Both the position numbers and the translations under genes were made by a program. Source: Bdellovibrionaceae bacterium UBA2316 (GTDB lineage: Bacteria; Bdellovibrionota; Bdellovibrionia; Bdellovibrionales; Bdellovibrionaceae). Taken from it: a stretch of 46,841 bases of DNA. The stretch covers positions 1 through 46,841 of the forward strand of contig DDVI01000075.1 of assembly GCA_002345205.1 (NCBI GenBank), written 5' to 3'. Each line of letters starts with the position of its first letter. The stretch's first letter is position 1. Below the pieces are notes generated by a model. The model ran no database searches. It saw only the letters and a list, made by a program, of their open reading frames with translations, and had not been told where the DNA came from. Positions 6,807-14,408 of the stretch are shown piece after piece.

Positions 6807-7460
6807 TTATCGAAAGTTGTCTAGTAGCGCTTTTACAGCTCGAAGTTTGTCGTTGTCCAAATGAGCGAGGATTTTGTGACAATCCTGTAGGACTTCATCG
6901 CGCAACAAAGGAGCCTCTTTCATTTCTCTAAACTGATCCATCGTGAATCCATAGCTTCGCACTAAAAGCTCAATTTTTTCGGGCGTAATTTCTACTCTTC
7001 CATTTTCGATATGATCAATGCAACTTCGGTGAAGATCACATTTTGCACCGGCTTGCGGCTGTGAAAGGTCTGCCATATTTCTCATGGTTCGCAAAACACG
7101 AGCCTCTTTTGAGATTTGCTTTTGATACTTTCGTCCATCCTCACGGGGAACATTTTTAGGTTTAAAAATGTAACGTGGTGAAAGTTCGGGAAGTTCTTTT
7201 TGCCCCTCAAAAAATTCAACAAATTCAATCCAGGTATAGCGATAACGCCGGACCAAAGCTTTCTTTTGCTCAACTGTTAATGTTGCGCGTCCGTTTTCAA
7301 AGCGTTCAATTGCCTTTTCTCCTCGATCGATAGATTCGGCTGCGACTTTTCGAGAAATCTTTCGAAAAATTCTCATTCTCCGAAGGACTATTACATCTTT
7401 TGGGACGGCCTTGGTTATAGCTTTACCTTTATGAATTACCTTTAGTTCGCCCAGTTCCAT
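6807..7460 (-). CDS. Double helix-turn-helix (XRE-like) regulator
   Basis: The start is set by AAAGGAGGAATAT before the ATG at 7460; the open frame continues upstream to 7820 only because it lacks stops, and there it overlaps the tRNA. The 217-residue product has two similar helix-turn-helix modules. The first is at about 22-85 (VLRRMRIFRKISRK, IERFENGRATLT, YRYTWIEFVEFF). The second is at about 117-181 (VLRTMRNMADLSQPQAGAKC, IDHIENGRVEIT, YGFTMDQFREM). In both, the ENGR pattern marks the recognition-helix region of Cro/C1-type folds. The C-terminus (185-217) is a short helix. A single chain with two XRE modules could bind as an internal dimer. It may regulate the island genes, which is inference. 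Confidence 0.7.
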   Translation of the reverse strand: MELGELKVIHKGKAITKAVPKDVIVLRRMRIFRKISRKVAAESIDRGEKAIERFENGRATLTVEQKKALVRRYRYTWIEFVEFFEGQKELPELSPRYIFKPKNVPREDGRKYQKQISKEARVLRTMRNMADLSQPQAGAKCDLHRSCIDHIENGRVEITPEKIELLVRSYGFTMDQFREMKEAPLLRDEVLQDCHKILAHLDNDKLRAVKALLDNFR

Positions 7461-7738
7461 ATATTCCTCCTTTGGATTTGGTCTGGCTACGATCTGATTT
7501 TTGATATGGATTTGTAAGACCTTACGGGCAAGGTGTTGCTCAGAAAAATTCTTTTTGAATTTTGAGGGTTTAACACCATTGAAGGACAAAAGTAGCGTTC
7601 TTGAAAAACTCAAAAACACGACGTTTTCAAACAAGCCAGTAACAAGCCGATGAAAGAAATTTGGTGAAATGTCAGGAAATAATCTTAAGCTGAAATCGAA
7701 TCTAATGAATTCCGATATTTGTAGTGATGTCGCGGGGA
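7461..7738. other. Intergenic, no feature identified
   Basis: Between the double-HTH start and the tRNA terminator I see no gene, no tRNA fragment and no duplicate of the tRNA 3' end that would mark an attachment site. The minus-strand frame is open throughout but has no start with a ribosome binding site before 7460. Confidence 0.4.
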
Positions 7739-7739
7739 T

Positions 7740-7777
7740 AAAAAAACGCTCCAAACCCCTTTGGGGAATTTGGAGCG
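7740..7777 (-). terminator. Terminator of tRNA-Gly overlapping the tRNA 3' end
   Basis: On the minus strand, CGCTCCAAA pairs with TTTGGAGCG around an inner CCCC-AAA-GGGG hairpin (7747-7777), followed by seven T residues (7740-7746). The outer arm uses the last bases of the tRNA, including the CCA end, so the terminator and the mature tRNA fold are mutually exclusive until processing. Confidence 0.75.
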
Positions 7778-7846
7778 GGAGACGGGGCTCAAACCCGCGA
7801 CCTATGCCTTGGCAAGGCATCGCTCTATCAACTGAGCTACTCCCGC
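7771..7846 (-). tRNA. tRNA-Gly (anticodon GCC)
   Basis: The reverse complement folds as a full cloverleaf of 76 nt. The acceptor is GCGGGAG paired with CTCCCGC, and the D-arm contains AGCTCAGTTGATAGAGC. The anticodon stem ATGCC/GGCAT holds the loop TTGCCAA (anticodon GCC), and the T-arm is GCGGG-TTTGAGC-CCCGT. Discriminator U and an encoded CCA end complete the gene. It is a typical integration target for islands and borders the accessory stretch. Confidence 0.97.
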
Positions 7847-7866
7847 ATAATGCGTCGTGAAGCTAA

Positions 7867-7895
7867 TCTTTAGTATTGAATTCAAAAGCTGTCAA
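7867..7895 (-). promoter_or_regulatory. Putative promoter of tRNA-Gly
   Basis: A perfect TTGACA (complement of 7890-7895), a 17-bp spacer and TAAAGA (complement of 7867-7872) precede the tRNA 5' end by about 20 bases. The -35 is perfect; the -10 is weak. Confidence 0.45.
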
Positions 7896-7908
7896 TGCTT
7901 AAAATCAA

Positions 7909-8091
7909 ATGGTTGTGATACAAAATGAAACTAAAATTTTGATTTATTTATATGCAAAAAAAATCTCGGTCATTATCGGGATTGCTGTTTGTGTGTACAT
8001 CGCGGGCTACATTTCCGGCCTGTCTCGGTATCAACCTGAGACTATCAAAGTAATTTTAAACGATCCTAGCTCTATTCTGCAGAGATCTTGA
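7909..8091 (+). CDS. Possible small single-pass membrane protein, 60 residues
   Basis: This open frame encodes one clear membrane helix (about residues 19-36, VIIGIAVCVYIAGYISGL) followed by a polar tail. There is no good ribosome binding site upstream of the ATG, and the frame lies in a 313-base gap between the divergent tRNA gene and the chemotaxis receptor. The coherent membrane helix is the only support. I give it low confidence and no function. Confidence 0.25.
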   Translation: MVVIQNETKILIYLYAKKISVIIGIAVCVYIAGYISGLSRYQPETIKVILNDPSSILQRS

Positions 8092-8114
8092 GCACTTAAT
8101 CCCTATTTCCGGCC

Positions 8115-8141
8115 TTAACTTTTCATCCAGTTCTCCGACAT
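8115..8141 (+). promoter_or_regulatory. Putative sigma28 (FliA-type) promoter of the chemotaxis receptor
   Basis: TTAACTTT (8115-8122), exactly 11 bases, then TCCGACAT (8134-8141) resemble the flagellar consensus TAAAGTTT-N11-GCCGATAA, matching 6 of 8 and about 5 of 8 positions. It lies just upstream of a chemotaxis receptor gene, a common sigma28 target. By-eye match only. Confidence 0.35.
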
Positions 8142-8159
8142 AACAGAGGGAGATTTTGC

Positions 8160-9464
8160 GTGAGAAAAATGAATTTATCTGTCTTGTTTTGGGCTCTAGC
8201 GGGTTTCAGTTTAACACTAGCCGGCTTATCATTCACCGGCCTCTCGCCGCAAATGTTGGTTTTAAGTCACGTGGCCTGTGTTCTAGTTTTAAGCACATTG
8301 TACTGGATAAAATCCCATAAACAAAACAACGACGCTGAAACACAGAACGATTCCAAACAAGACGAAATCAACTCCCTTCGCGAACGCACTCGCAACACCA
8401 TGGAATCATTACTAGGTTCCGTCCAAGCCGTAATGGCCAACTCGGAACGCTCAACGTCCGACATCGAAAACTTAAACAACTTGGTTCAGACAACCTCTGA
8501 AAATGCAAAACAAGCTGCGATGCTTTCCCACCAATCGCGCACGACAGTTGAATCTAGCGTTAAAGCTATTTCAGAACTGTATTCATCAATGAATGAAGTG
8601 TCACAATCGTCTAAAAAAATTACAGAAATTCTAAGCATGATTGAAGACATCGCATTCCAAACAAATCTTCTAGCCCTAAATGCTGCGGTAGAAGCCGCGC
8701 GCGCAGGCGAACAAGGCAAAGGTTTTGCGGTCGTGGCCGAAGCCGTTCGTAACTTAGCTCAAAAAAGCAGTTCTGCCGCAAAAGATATTTCATCATTAAT
8801 TCAAGAGACAACAATGAATATCAAAAAAGGCTGCGATCAAGCACAAAACTCGCAGCAGCTTTTAAACAGCATTCTTTCAGGAAGCCTAAAAGTATCCGAT
8901 ATCAACAACGAAATTTCGCTCTCTAGCCAAGAACAAGCCACAAACACACAGAATTTACGCGCGCTACTATCTGAACTTGTTATGTCCCAACAAGACATAA
9001 TCAAACAAATCCAAGAGGGAACAACAGGTACACCTGTAGTCGCGGCTACGCCAGTTAAAAAATTCGAACGAGTGGTAAAAGAAACCACATCAACTCCGGT
9101 CGCTGAACCAGTGGCCATCAAACCAAAAAACAAGTTCACGTCTCGCCCCGCTGTAAACACTAAATCTAAAGCAGAAAAAGCAGCAGCCCCGGTGATTGCA
9201 CTCCGTTCTGAGAAAGCCAAACCGTCAAAACAGGTGACGCTTAAAAAACCAGTGGACGCTAAACTAGCAGAACCGACACCGCCCCAGGTAGTGACCGATG
9301 TTAAAGCCGAAACTGCGGCCGAACCCGCTAAAGCCGCGCCTAAGAAAATCGTTTTAGAGCCTAGTTTAACATCTAAGCCTAAAACATCGAAAACGCCGCA
9401 GGAACTAATCCCATTTGATGAGGATGAAGATCGCTTAAAACTAACCAAAGCGTCTGATTTTTAA
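8160..9464 (+). CDS. Methyl-accepting chemotaxis protein with long C-terminal tail
   Basis: The start is the GTG at 8160, seven bases after AGAGGGAG; an ATG at 8169 is possible. Of 434 residues, 7-24 and 31-49 are membrane helices with almost no periplasmic loop, so there is no external sensor domain. The cytoplasmic coiled coil contains the highly conserved receptor tip at 162-200 (EDIAFQTNLLALNAAVEAAR, then GEQGKGFAVVAEAVRNLA), which contacts CheA and CheW. No HAMP domain is evident. From about residue 275 to the end is a 160-residue Ala/Pro/Lys/Thr-rich tail that ends in an acidic segment, not a pentapeptide tether. The receptor probably reads a cytoplasmic or membrane-energy signal. It stands alone, with a sigma28-like promoter. 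Confidence 0.9.
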   Translation: MRKMNLSVLFWALAGFSLTLAGLSFTGLSPQMLVLSHVACVLVLSTLYWIKSHKQNNDAETQNDSKQDEINSLRERTRNTMESLLGSVQAVMANSERSTSDIENLNNLVQTTSENAKQAAMLSHQSRTTVESSVKAISELYSSMNEVSQSSKKITEILSMIEDIAFQTNLLALNAAVEAARAGEQGKGFAVVAEAVRNLAQKSSSAAKDISSLIQETTMNIKKGCDQAQNSQQLLNSILSGSLKVSDINNEISLSSQEQATNTQNLRALLSELVMSQQDIIKQIQEGTTGTPVVAATPVKKFERVVKETTSTPVAEPVAIKPKNKFTSRPAVNTKSKAEKAAAPVIALRSEKAKPSKQVTLKKPVDAKLAEPTPPQVVTDVKAETAAEPAKAAPKKIVLEPSLTSKPKTSKTPQELIPFDEDEDRLKLTKASDF

Positions 9465-9522
9465 TTCATTTCTAAAGTCTTTGGGTGACTCAAATAGTCT
9501 AATTTGTTAATCGTTTAGAACT

Positions 9523-11364
9523 ATGCGAGTTGTCCATTTATTATCACAAGTTGAACTCACCGGCGCCGAAGTGTACGCCGTCGACCTTACGGACGAGCTT
9601 ATTAAACGCGGACATACGTGTTATATCGTCAGTGATAAAATTCATAAGCGCACAAAAGCTTCGTTTGTTCCATTACCCATTCACAATGCGTCGTTTGCGC
9701 GTCGCCTGCGCAGTATTATTTTCCTGCGTCGGTTTATTAAAAATAATGGAATCGACGTTATACATGCCCACTCACGCGCCGCTGTTCGCGTGGGCTTTTG
9801 GGCAACACGATTCAGTCGATGCGCCTTGGTATCAACGCTGCATGGAAAACAACATTATTCGTACTCTAAAAAACTGTTTAATATCTACGGTGAAAACATT
9901 TTAAGCGTATGTGAAAACATCAAAAAGCATTTTGTTCAACAGTTTGGCTTCCACGATGCGCAAGTTCAGATTGCTCGTAATTTTCTAAATACAGATTATA
10001 TCGACTCTTTGATCCCAACATCCATTACAAGCATCGACACGACGATCACGGTTTCTTTCCTGGGCCGCACCTCCGGGCCAAAAGGCTTAAATTGGGCCAA
10101 TCTGATTAATAATCATGTCGAAGCCTGGATGACTAAATTTCCAAACGTAGTGTTTCAATTCGGAGGCGGCGAAGTTTCGTATTTAAGCGATGCGACTCAA
10201 CAAAAAATTAAGCGCTTAACTTTGGCCTACCCAAATCAGTTTAAATTTTTAGGAAAACTTGACCAGCTCTTTCAAACGATTGCGAGTTCCGATTTAGTTT
10301 TTGGCTCAGGTCGCATCGCCATTGAAAGCATATATCTGCAAAAACCAGTTTTAGCGATCGGTGAAGAATTATACTTGGGTTTAGTTACCCCAGAAAATTT
10401 CAACCATTGTGCCGAATCGAACTTTGGTGATATCGATTATCAAACTAAATACGCCGTAAATTTTGATGCGCTCAAAGCAGAACTAGAAATATTACTTAGT
10501 CACCCTGAACAGATTAAAAACATTCCAGTCGCGGCGTTAAAAGAAAAAACAGCTTCGTTTTTTAATCGCACCCATGAAGTCAATCAAATCACGGATATAT
10601 ACGAATGGGCGCTATTTAAACGTCGAGTGAAGAACAACATTCCTATTTTAATGTACCATCAAATTGTGGACCCTGGATTTACCTCGCCTCACAAAATATA
10701 CGTTACCGAACAGCGCTTTGATGAACACATGGACTTTTTAAAAGCGTCTGGCTTCCAAAGTCTAACTTTCAAAGACTTACTGGATTACAAATCAAATCCC
10801 GATCGCCCGTTTCCTAAACGGCCCGTGATCGTTAGTTTTGATGATGGTTACGAAAACAATTATCTTAAAGCCCTTCCTATTTTGAAAAAATATGGAATGA
10901 AAGCGGTATTTTATTTGCTTACAAATCCTCACAGCCATAACCACTGGGATGCCGATTCAAACGCACCCCAATTAAAGTTAATGACTGCGGAACAACGCAA
11001 AAGTTTAGCCCTTGAAATGGAAATCGGCAGTCATGGATTTGATCACAAAAAACTATCAACAATGACAGAAGCCGAGGCCGTTCGCGAATTCGAGGACTCT
11101 AAAGCGGCATTAGAAAACGAATTTGGCACCCCTATTTTGAGCTATGCCTACACCTATGGCGATCGCTCAGAGCGCGATATTCAGCTCGCCAAGCGCGCGG
11201 GTTACAGGTTTGCCGTTAATACCACTCGCGGGGTTCTGCATTTTGCCGACAACCCACATAACCTGTTCCGTGTTTCTATTTTTCCAACCGATACCATCAG
11301 CGATTTAAAACGAAAGACCAAATCGTGGTACCGTCGCTATTACTATTTCAAACGCAAAGAATAG
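9523..11364 (+). CDS. Fusion protein: family 4-type glycosyltransferase + polysaccharide deacetylase
   Basis: The 613-residue product has two enzyme modules. Residues 1-365 look like a GT-B glycosyltransferase: an N-terminal LLSQVELTGAEVYAVDLTDELIKRGH stretch with a donor-side VSFLGRTSGPKG (177-188) and GSGRIAIESI (261-270) in the second Rossmann half. Residues 373-613 form a NodB-type deacetylase: PILMYHQI (374-381), the metal-binding SFDDGY (438-443, both Asp present) and SHGFDH (503-508, both His present). Such pairs make and de-N-acetylate surface polysaccharides, but usually as separate proteins. No signal peptide or membrane helix is visible, so the deacetylase would act in the cytoplasm or at the inner membrane face. 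It converges with feoB, 13 bases away. No ribosome binding site stands out. Confidence 0.85.
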   Translation: MRVVHLLSQVELTGAEVYAVDLTDELIKRGHTCYIVSDKIHKRTKASFVPLPIHNASFARRLRSIIFLRRFIKNNGIDVIHAHSRAAVRVGFWATRFSRCALVSTLHGKQHYSYSKKLFNIYGENILSVCENIKKHFVQQFGFHDAQVQIARNFLNTDYIDSLIPTSITSIDTTITVSFLGRTSGPKGLNWANLINNHVEAWMTKFPNVVFQFGGGEVSYLSDATQQKIKRLTLAYPNQFKFLGKLDQLFQTIASSDLVFGSGRIAIESIYLQKPVLAIGEELYLGLVTPENFNHCAESNFGDIDYQTKYAVNFDALKAELEILLSHPEQIKNIPVAALKEKTASFFNRTHEVNQITDIYEWALFKRRVKNNIPILMYHQIVDPGFTSPHKIYVTEQRFDEHMDFLKASGFQSLTFKDLLDYKSNPDRPFPKRPVIVSFDDGYENNYLKALPILKKYGMKAVFYLLTNPHSHNHWDADSNAPQLKLMTAEQRKSLALEMEIGSHGFDHKKLSTMTEAEAVREFEDSKAALENEFGTPILSYAYTYGDRSERDIQLAKRAGYRFAVNTTRGVLHFADNPHNLFRVSIFPTDTISDLKRKTKSWYRRYYYFKRKE

Positions 11365-11377
11365 CGACGAACTTAAG

Positions 11378-13222
11378 CTAAAGAAAAAACAATCGATACG
11401 CCTGATTAATCACCACGGCCCCCACATAGGCCACTAGATTGAGCACAATCAACTGCGTCCATGCAAATTTAGCCGATCCAGATTCACGAATCTGCGTTGC
11501 GACCGTCGTCATACATTGAAGTGCAATCATGAAAAAGAAAATCAATCCCAGCACGCTCCCTACGGTGAAGATAGGCGTACCGTCGGCAAACTTTGCTTGA
11601 TTCATAATCTGGAGCAGGTCTTTTTCCTGATGTTCTTCATCCGCCGTCACTTTAAACGTTACGGCCATCGTCGAAACAAAAACTTCTCGTGCGGCAAACG
11701 CGGAAATTAAGCCCACACCAACGCGCCAATCTACACCCATCGGTTTAAATACGGGTTCCATCACCTGACCCAGTTGACCAATATAGCTTTCCGCTAGTTC
11801 TGGCGCCTGACTATTTACACGCGGAAACTGAGCCCCTAGCCACAAAAGAACCGCAAAGAAAATAATAATTGGACCTGCGCGCGTGATATACGAGCGCGTT
11901 TTAGATAACGCCTGCTTAATGATAATGCGAATACGAGGTCTGCGATATAACGGCAATTCCATCATAAAGAATTGATCTTTCGATGGCTTTACAAACTTTG
12001 ACAGAATCAACGACGCCACAGCACCAAAAAACAATGACAAGAAATATAAACCCGCAAACACTAATCCAATTAGGAAGGCATTGTCAGGAAATAAAAATAA
12101 TAATAGCAACCCATACACAGGTAAACGCGCCGAACAGCTCATCATGGGGATAATGAACGAAGTTATAAAACGATCTCGCTTTGAAGAAATGTTTCGAGTC
12201 GCCATGAGCGCCGGTACGGCACACGCAAAGCCCGACAATATCGGAACGAACGATCGCCCCCCTAATCCCATTTTTTGCAGAGGATGATCAATTAAAGCGG
12301 CAGCTCGCGGTAAATACCCACTGGATTCCAGAAACCCTAGTCCCAAAAACAGGAATAAAATCTGGGGAACGAAAACAAGGACCGCAGCAAAACTCGCCAC
12401 AATACCTTGCGATAAAAATGTCGCCAAGAAAGAGTCCGGAAACGCAGTTTCAATCTGTGTACTGACGTAGCTAAAGCCCGCCTCAATCAAATCTGAAAAC
12501 GGCGCCGAGAACCAAAATAAAGAAGCAAACAACAGCGTCATGATCCCGAAGAAAAATACAAAGCCCAATTTACTTAAGAGCCATGAATCTAATTTCTTGG
12601 TAAATCCATAAATATCATTTGTATTTCCTTTGCGTGTGACTTTTTCGACTTCTTCCATCGCATCAATACGGGCTCTTTGAAAATCCAAATACGTCCACGA
12701 AATTTTCTTTCTTGGTTTTTCAGACACAGTGAGCGGTAAACCCGCAATTAATTTATCTATGCCTTCGCTCGTTTGACCGTTAAACACGTAAACAGCCACA
12801 CCGATATTTTTTGATAAGGCCGCAAAATCAATTTGGGTATTCTGTTCTTTTAACAAATCAGCCATCGTTACAACGATTGAAAAATCAATCGAGGCTTGCT
12901 TCATTTGAAACACTAAAGTCATTTGACGTTCTAAATGAACCCCATCGATTACTAAAATGCAGTGCGCTTTGTTCGTTTGTTCGTTATCATATAAAACTTT
13001 GCCGGTAACGATTTCATCCGGACTTTTGGGAATCAAACTGTACGTACCAGGTGTATCTACGAACGATTTATTGGTCCCGTGCTTAAGGTCAATCGAACCC
13101 ATTGAGTATTCAATTGTTGACCCCGGGTAATTGACTGTTTTGTAATTAGATCCCGTCAACCAGTTATAAAGAGTTGTTTTTCCACTGTTAGGTTGGCCGA
13201 CCAAAACATATGTGTGACTCAT
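11378..13222 (-). CDS. feoB: Ferrous iron transport protein B
   Basis: A 614-residue FeoB, shorter than the roughly 770 residues of enterobacterial FeoB. The N-terminal G domain has the P-loop GQPNSGKT (9-16), the switch region YPGSTIEYS and DTPGTYSL. The G4 position reads TMAD (119-122) instead of NxxD. The membrane half has the Gate repeats: SGYLPRAAALID, SGFACAVPALMATR and MMSCSARLPVYGLLL, including the conserved Cys residues, then a second gate with GAREVFVS-like FAAREVFVSTM. The protein imports Fe(II) through the inner membrane. It overlaps feoA by four bases (ATGA). The linker domain between G domain and membrane part is short. Identification is firm. Confidence 0.95.
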   Translation of the reverse strand: MSHTYVLVGQPNSGKTTLYNWLTGSNYKTVNYPGSTIEYSMGSIDLKHGTNKSFVDTPGTYSLIPKSPDEIVTGKVLYDNEQTNKAHCILVIDGVHLERQMTLVFQMKQASIDFSIVVTMADLLKEQNTQIDFAALSKNIGVAVYVFNGQTSEGIDKLIAGLPLTVSEKPRKKISWTYLDFQRARIDAMEEVEKVTRKGNTNDIYGFTKKLDSWLLSKLGFVFFFGIMTLLFASLFWFSAPFSDLIEAGFSYVSTQIETAFPDSFLATFLSQGIVASFAAVLVFVPQILFLFLGLGFLESSGYLPRAAALIDHPLQKMGLGGRSFVPILSGFACAVPALMATRNISSKRDRFITSFIIPMMSCSARLPVYGLLLLFLFPDNAFLIGLVFAGLYFLSLFFGAVASLILSKFVKPSKDQFFMMELPLYRRPRIRIIIKQALSKTRSYITRAGPIIIFFAVLLWLGAQFPRVNSQAPELAESYIGQLGQVMEPVFKPMGVDWRVGVGLISAFAAREVFVSTMAVTFKVTADEEHQEKDLLQIMNQAKFADGTPIFTVGSVLGLIFFFMIALQCMTTVATQIRESGSAKFAWTQLIVLNLVAYVGAVVINQAYRLFFL

Positions 13223-13437
13223 ACAAGCTCCAAACGTTGAAACTCTTCATCCCTTAAAGCGACGTATATCATGGTTGAAGACACAATCCAGGGACCACCG
13301 AACGGCATTCGTTTTTCTACAATCACCTCTAAGCCTTCAACAAAGCCCAGATCATACAAACGATCGGTGATTTCCGCGTTTTGGTCAGATTTTAAAATCT
13401 TTTGAATTTTATAAGAACGATTAAACTCTATGGACAT
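13219..13437 (-). CDS. feoA: Ferrous iron transport protein A (FeoA)
   Basis: A 72-residue SH3-like FeoA protein. The typical pattern is present: IQKILKSDQNAEITDRLYDLGFVEGLEV near 10-40, then MPFGGPWIVSSTMIYVALRDEEFQRL at the C-terminus. FeoA is a cytoplasmic accessory factor of FeoB and is needed for iron uptake in model bacteria. It is upstream of and overlaps feoB by four bases. A TTGATT-N17-CATGAT promoter candidate lies just upstream; no convincing Fur box was found. Confidence 0.92.
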   Translation of the reverse strand: MSIEFNRSYKIQKILKSDQNAEITDRLYDLGFVEGLEVIVEKRMPFGGPWIVSSTMIYVALRDEEFQRLELV

Positions 13438-13519
13438 GGGCGGACTTTATCATGCCGGCGACTTTGAAATTAATCAATATTTCAGATTCCCGAGTTAATG
13501 AAAATCAATTGAATAGACC

Positions 13520-14008
13520 TTACAGCGTCGCGGTTGTACTGGCGCCTTGACCCCGTGTTTCCTCTACAGAAACCTGTACTTTTTGCACACCGTGAACCTT
13601 AAATTCTTGGATAAAATAGTTCGCTAGCACCTGGGACAGCTGTTCAACCGACGTGTTCGTGACCGGCAACCTAAGTACTTCGTTTTTGGGAAATACATAA
13701 AAGCGCTCACGAAAGCGAACTTCTAACGATGGGCCGTTTTCGGTAAATTTCATATCTTCGTGATTAGCCGGCAACAAAACCATCTCGTCCCACTGGTCCA
13801 ATTTGGCTTTAATGGTTTTCTTAAAGACATTAAAATCTACAAAGTAACCTTCTTTAGATAGTTCTTCTTCCTGAGGCACCGTTATATTCACTTTAACTTG
13901 ATAATTATGCCCATGAAGGCGTTCCGCCGATGTTTTATTAAAGATCAGAAAATGGGCCGAAGAAAATTTGAAATTTTGTTTATGTAAGTGCAGAGTAGTA
14001 GTTTCCAT
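13520..14008 (-). CDS. 6-pyruvoyl-tetrahydropterin synthase family protein, PTPS-III-like
   Basis: The 162-residue product has the three zinc His residues of the PTPS fold (H19 in SSAHF, and H32 and H34 in LHGH). The catalytic Cys position is not Cys. Instead it has ERLHGH (29-34), the ExxHGH signature of the PTPS-III subgroup, which converts dihydroneopterin triphosphate to the hydroxymethyl-dihydropterin used for folate and so can replace FolB. The C-terminal VSVEETRGQGAST supplies the substrate-binding Glu. It is divergent from a QueD-like paralogue at 14046, 37 bases away. Assignment to PTPS-III is by motif only. The alternative is another tunnelling-fold enzyme of pterin or queuosine metabolism. 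Confidence 0.78.
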   Translation of the reverse strand: METTTLHLHKQNFKFSSAHFLIFNKTSAERLHGHNYQVKVNITVPQEEELSKEGYFVDFNVFKKTIKAKLDQWDEMVLLPANHEDMKFTENGPSLEVRFRERFYVFPKNEVLRLPVTNTSVEQLSQVLANYFIQEFKVHGVQKVQVSVEETRGQGASTTATL

Positions 14009-14045
14009 TTGCCGCCCCAGCTTAAAAAATATATGAGTACCTTAT

Positions 14046-14408
14046 ATGATAGAGATTAAAAAATCATTTGAAATCGAATCTGCACGATTTCTGCCTAACC
14101 TACCAAAATCCCACCCCTGCTCGCAAACCCACGGCCACAGCTTTAAGATCACTCTCAAACTACAAGGCAAGATGGATGAAAAATTAGGCTGGTTAATCGA
14201 CTACAACGATATAGCAAAAGCAGCGGGCCCAACGTTAAAAAAGATCGACCACAAACTTCTAAACAAAGTCGAAGGCCTAAACAACCCAACAACTGAAAAT
14301 ATTACTATCTGGCTCTACAAAAAACTAAAGAAACAATTACCAAGCTTAGTTCAAGTCATCATAAAAGAAACTAGCGACACAGAATGCTCCTACCCTAGTA
14401 TCCCTTAA
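14046..14408 (+). CDS. queD: 6-carboxy-tetrahydropterin synthase-like protein (QueD family)
   Basis: A 120-residue protein aligning by eye along its length with QueD: FEIESARFLPNLPKSHPC, THGHSF, LGWLIDYNDI, IDHKLLNKVEGLNNPTTEN and VIIKETSDTECSY. The catalytic Cys25 stands in CxxxHGH (25-31), as in queuosine-pathway QueD. The usual first zinc His (AAH in E. coli) is Arg14 here, although His23 two residues before the Cys could compensate. QueD converts dihydroneopterin triphosphate to 6-carboxy-tetrahydropterin, the first committed step to preQ0. It is divergent from a PTPS-III-like paralogue, and its 3' end overlaps psd by 14 bases, tail to tail. No other que gene lies in the window. Confidence 0.83.
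   Translation: MIEIKKSFEIESARFLPNLPKSHPCSQTHGHSFKITLKLQGKMDEKLGWLIDYNDIAKAAGPTLKKIDHKLLNKVEGLNNPTTENITIWLYKKLKKQLPSLVQVIIKETSDTECSYPSIP

Noticed and set aside
7461..7820. N-terminal extension of the double-HTH protein
   Set aside because: It would read through the tRNA; the strong ribosome binding site before 7460 sets the start.
7771..7846. tRNA 3' end as an attachment site of an integrated element
   Set aside because: No second copy of the tRNA 3' segment was found in the window, so an att pair cannot be claimed.
8837..9448. 203-codon minus-strand frame opposite the chemotaxis receptor tail
   Set aside because: Low-complexity shadow of the Ala/Pro-rich tail; no ribosome binding site.
13438..13520. 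Fur box upstream of feoA
   Set aside because: The AT-rich dyads match the consensus at too few positions to call.
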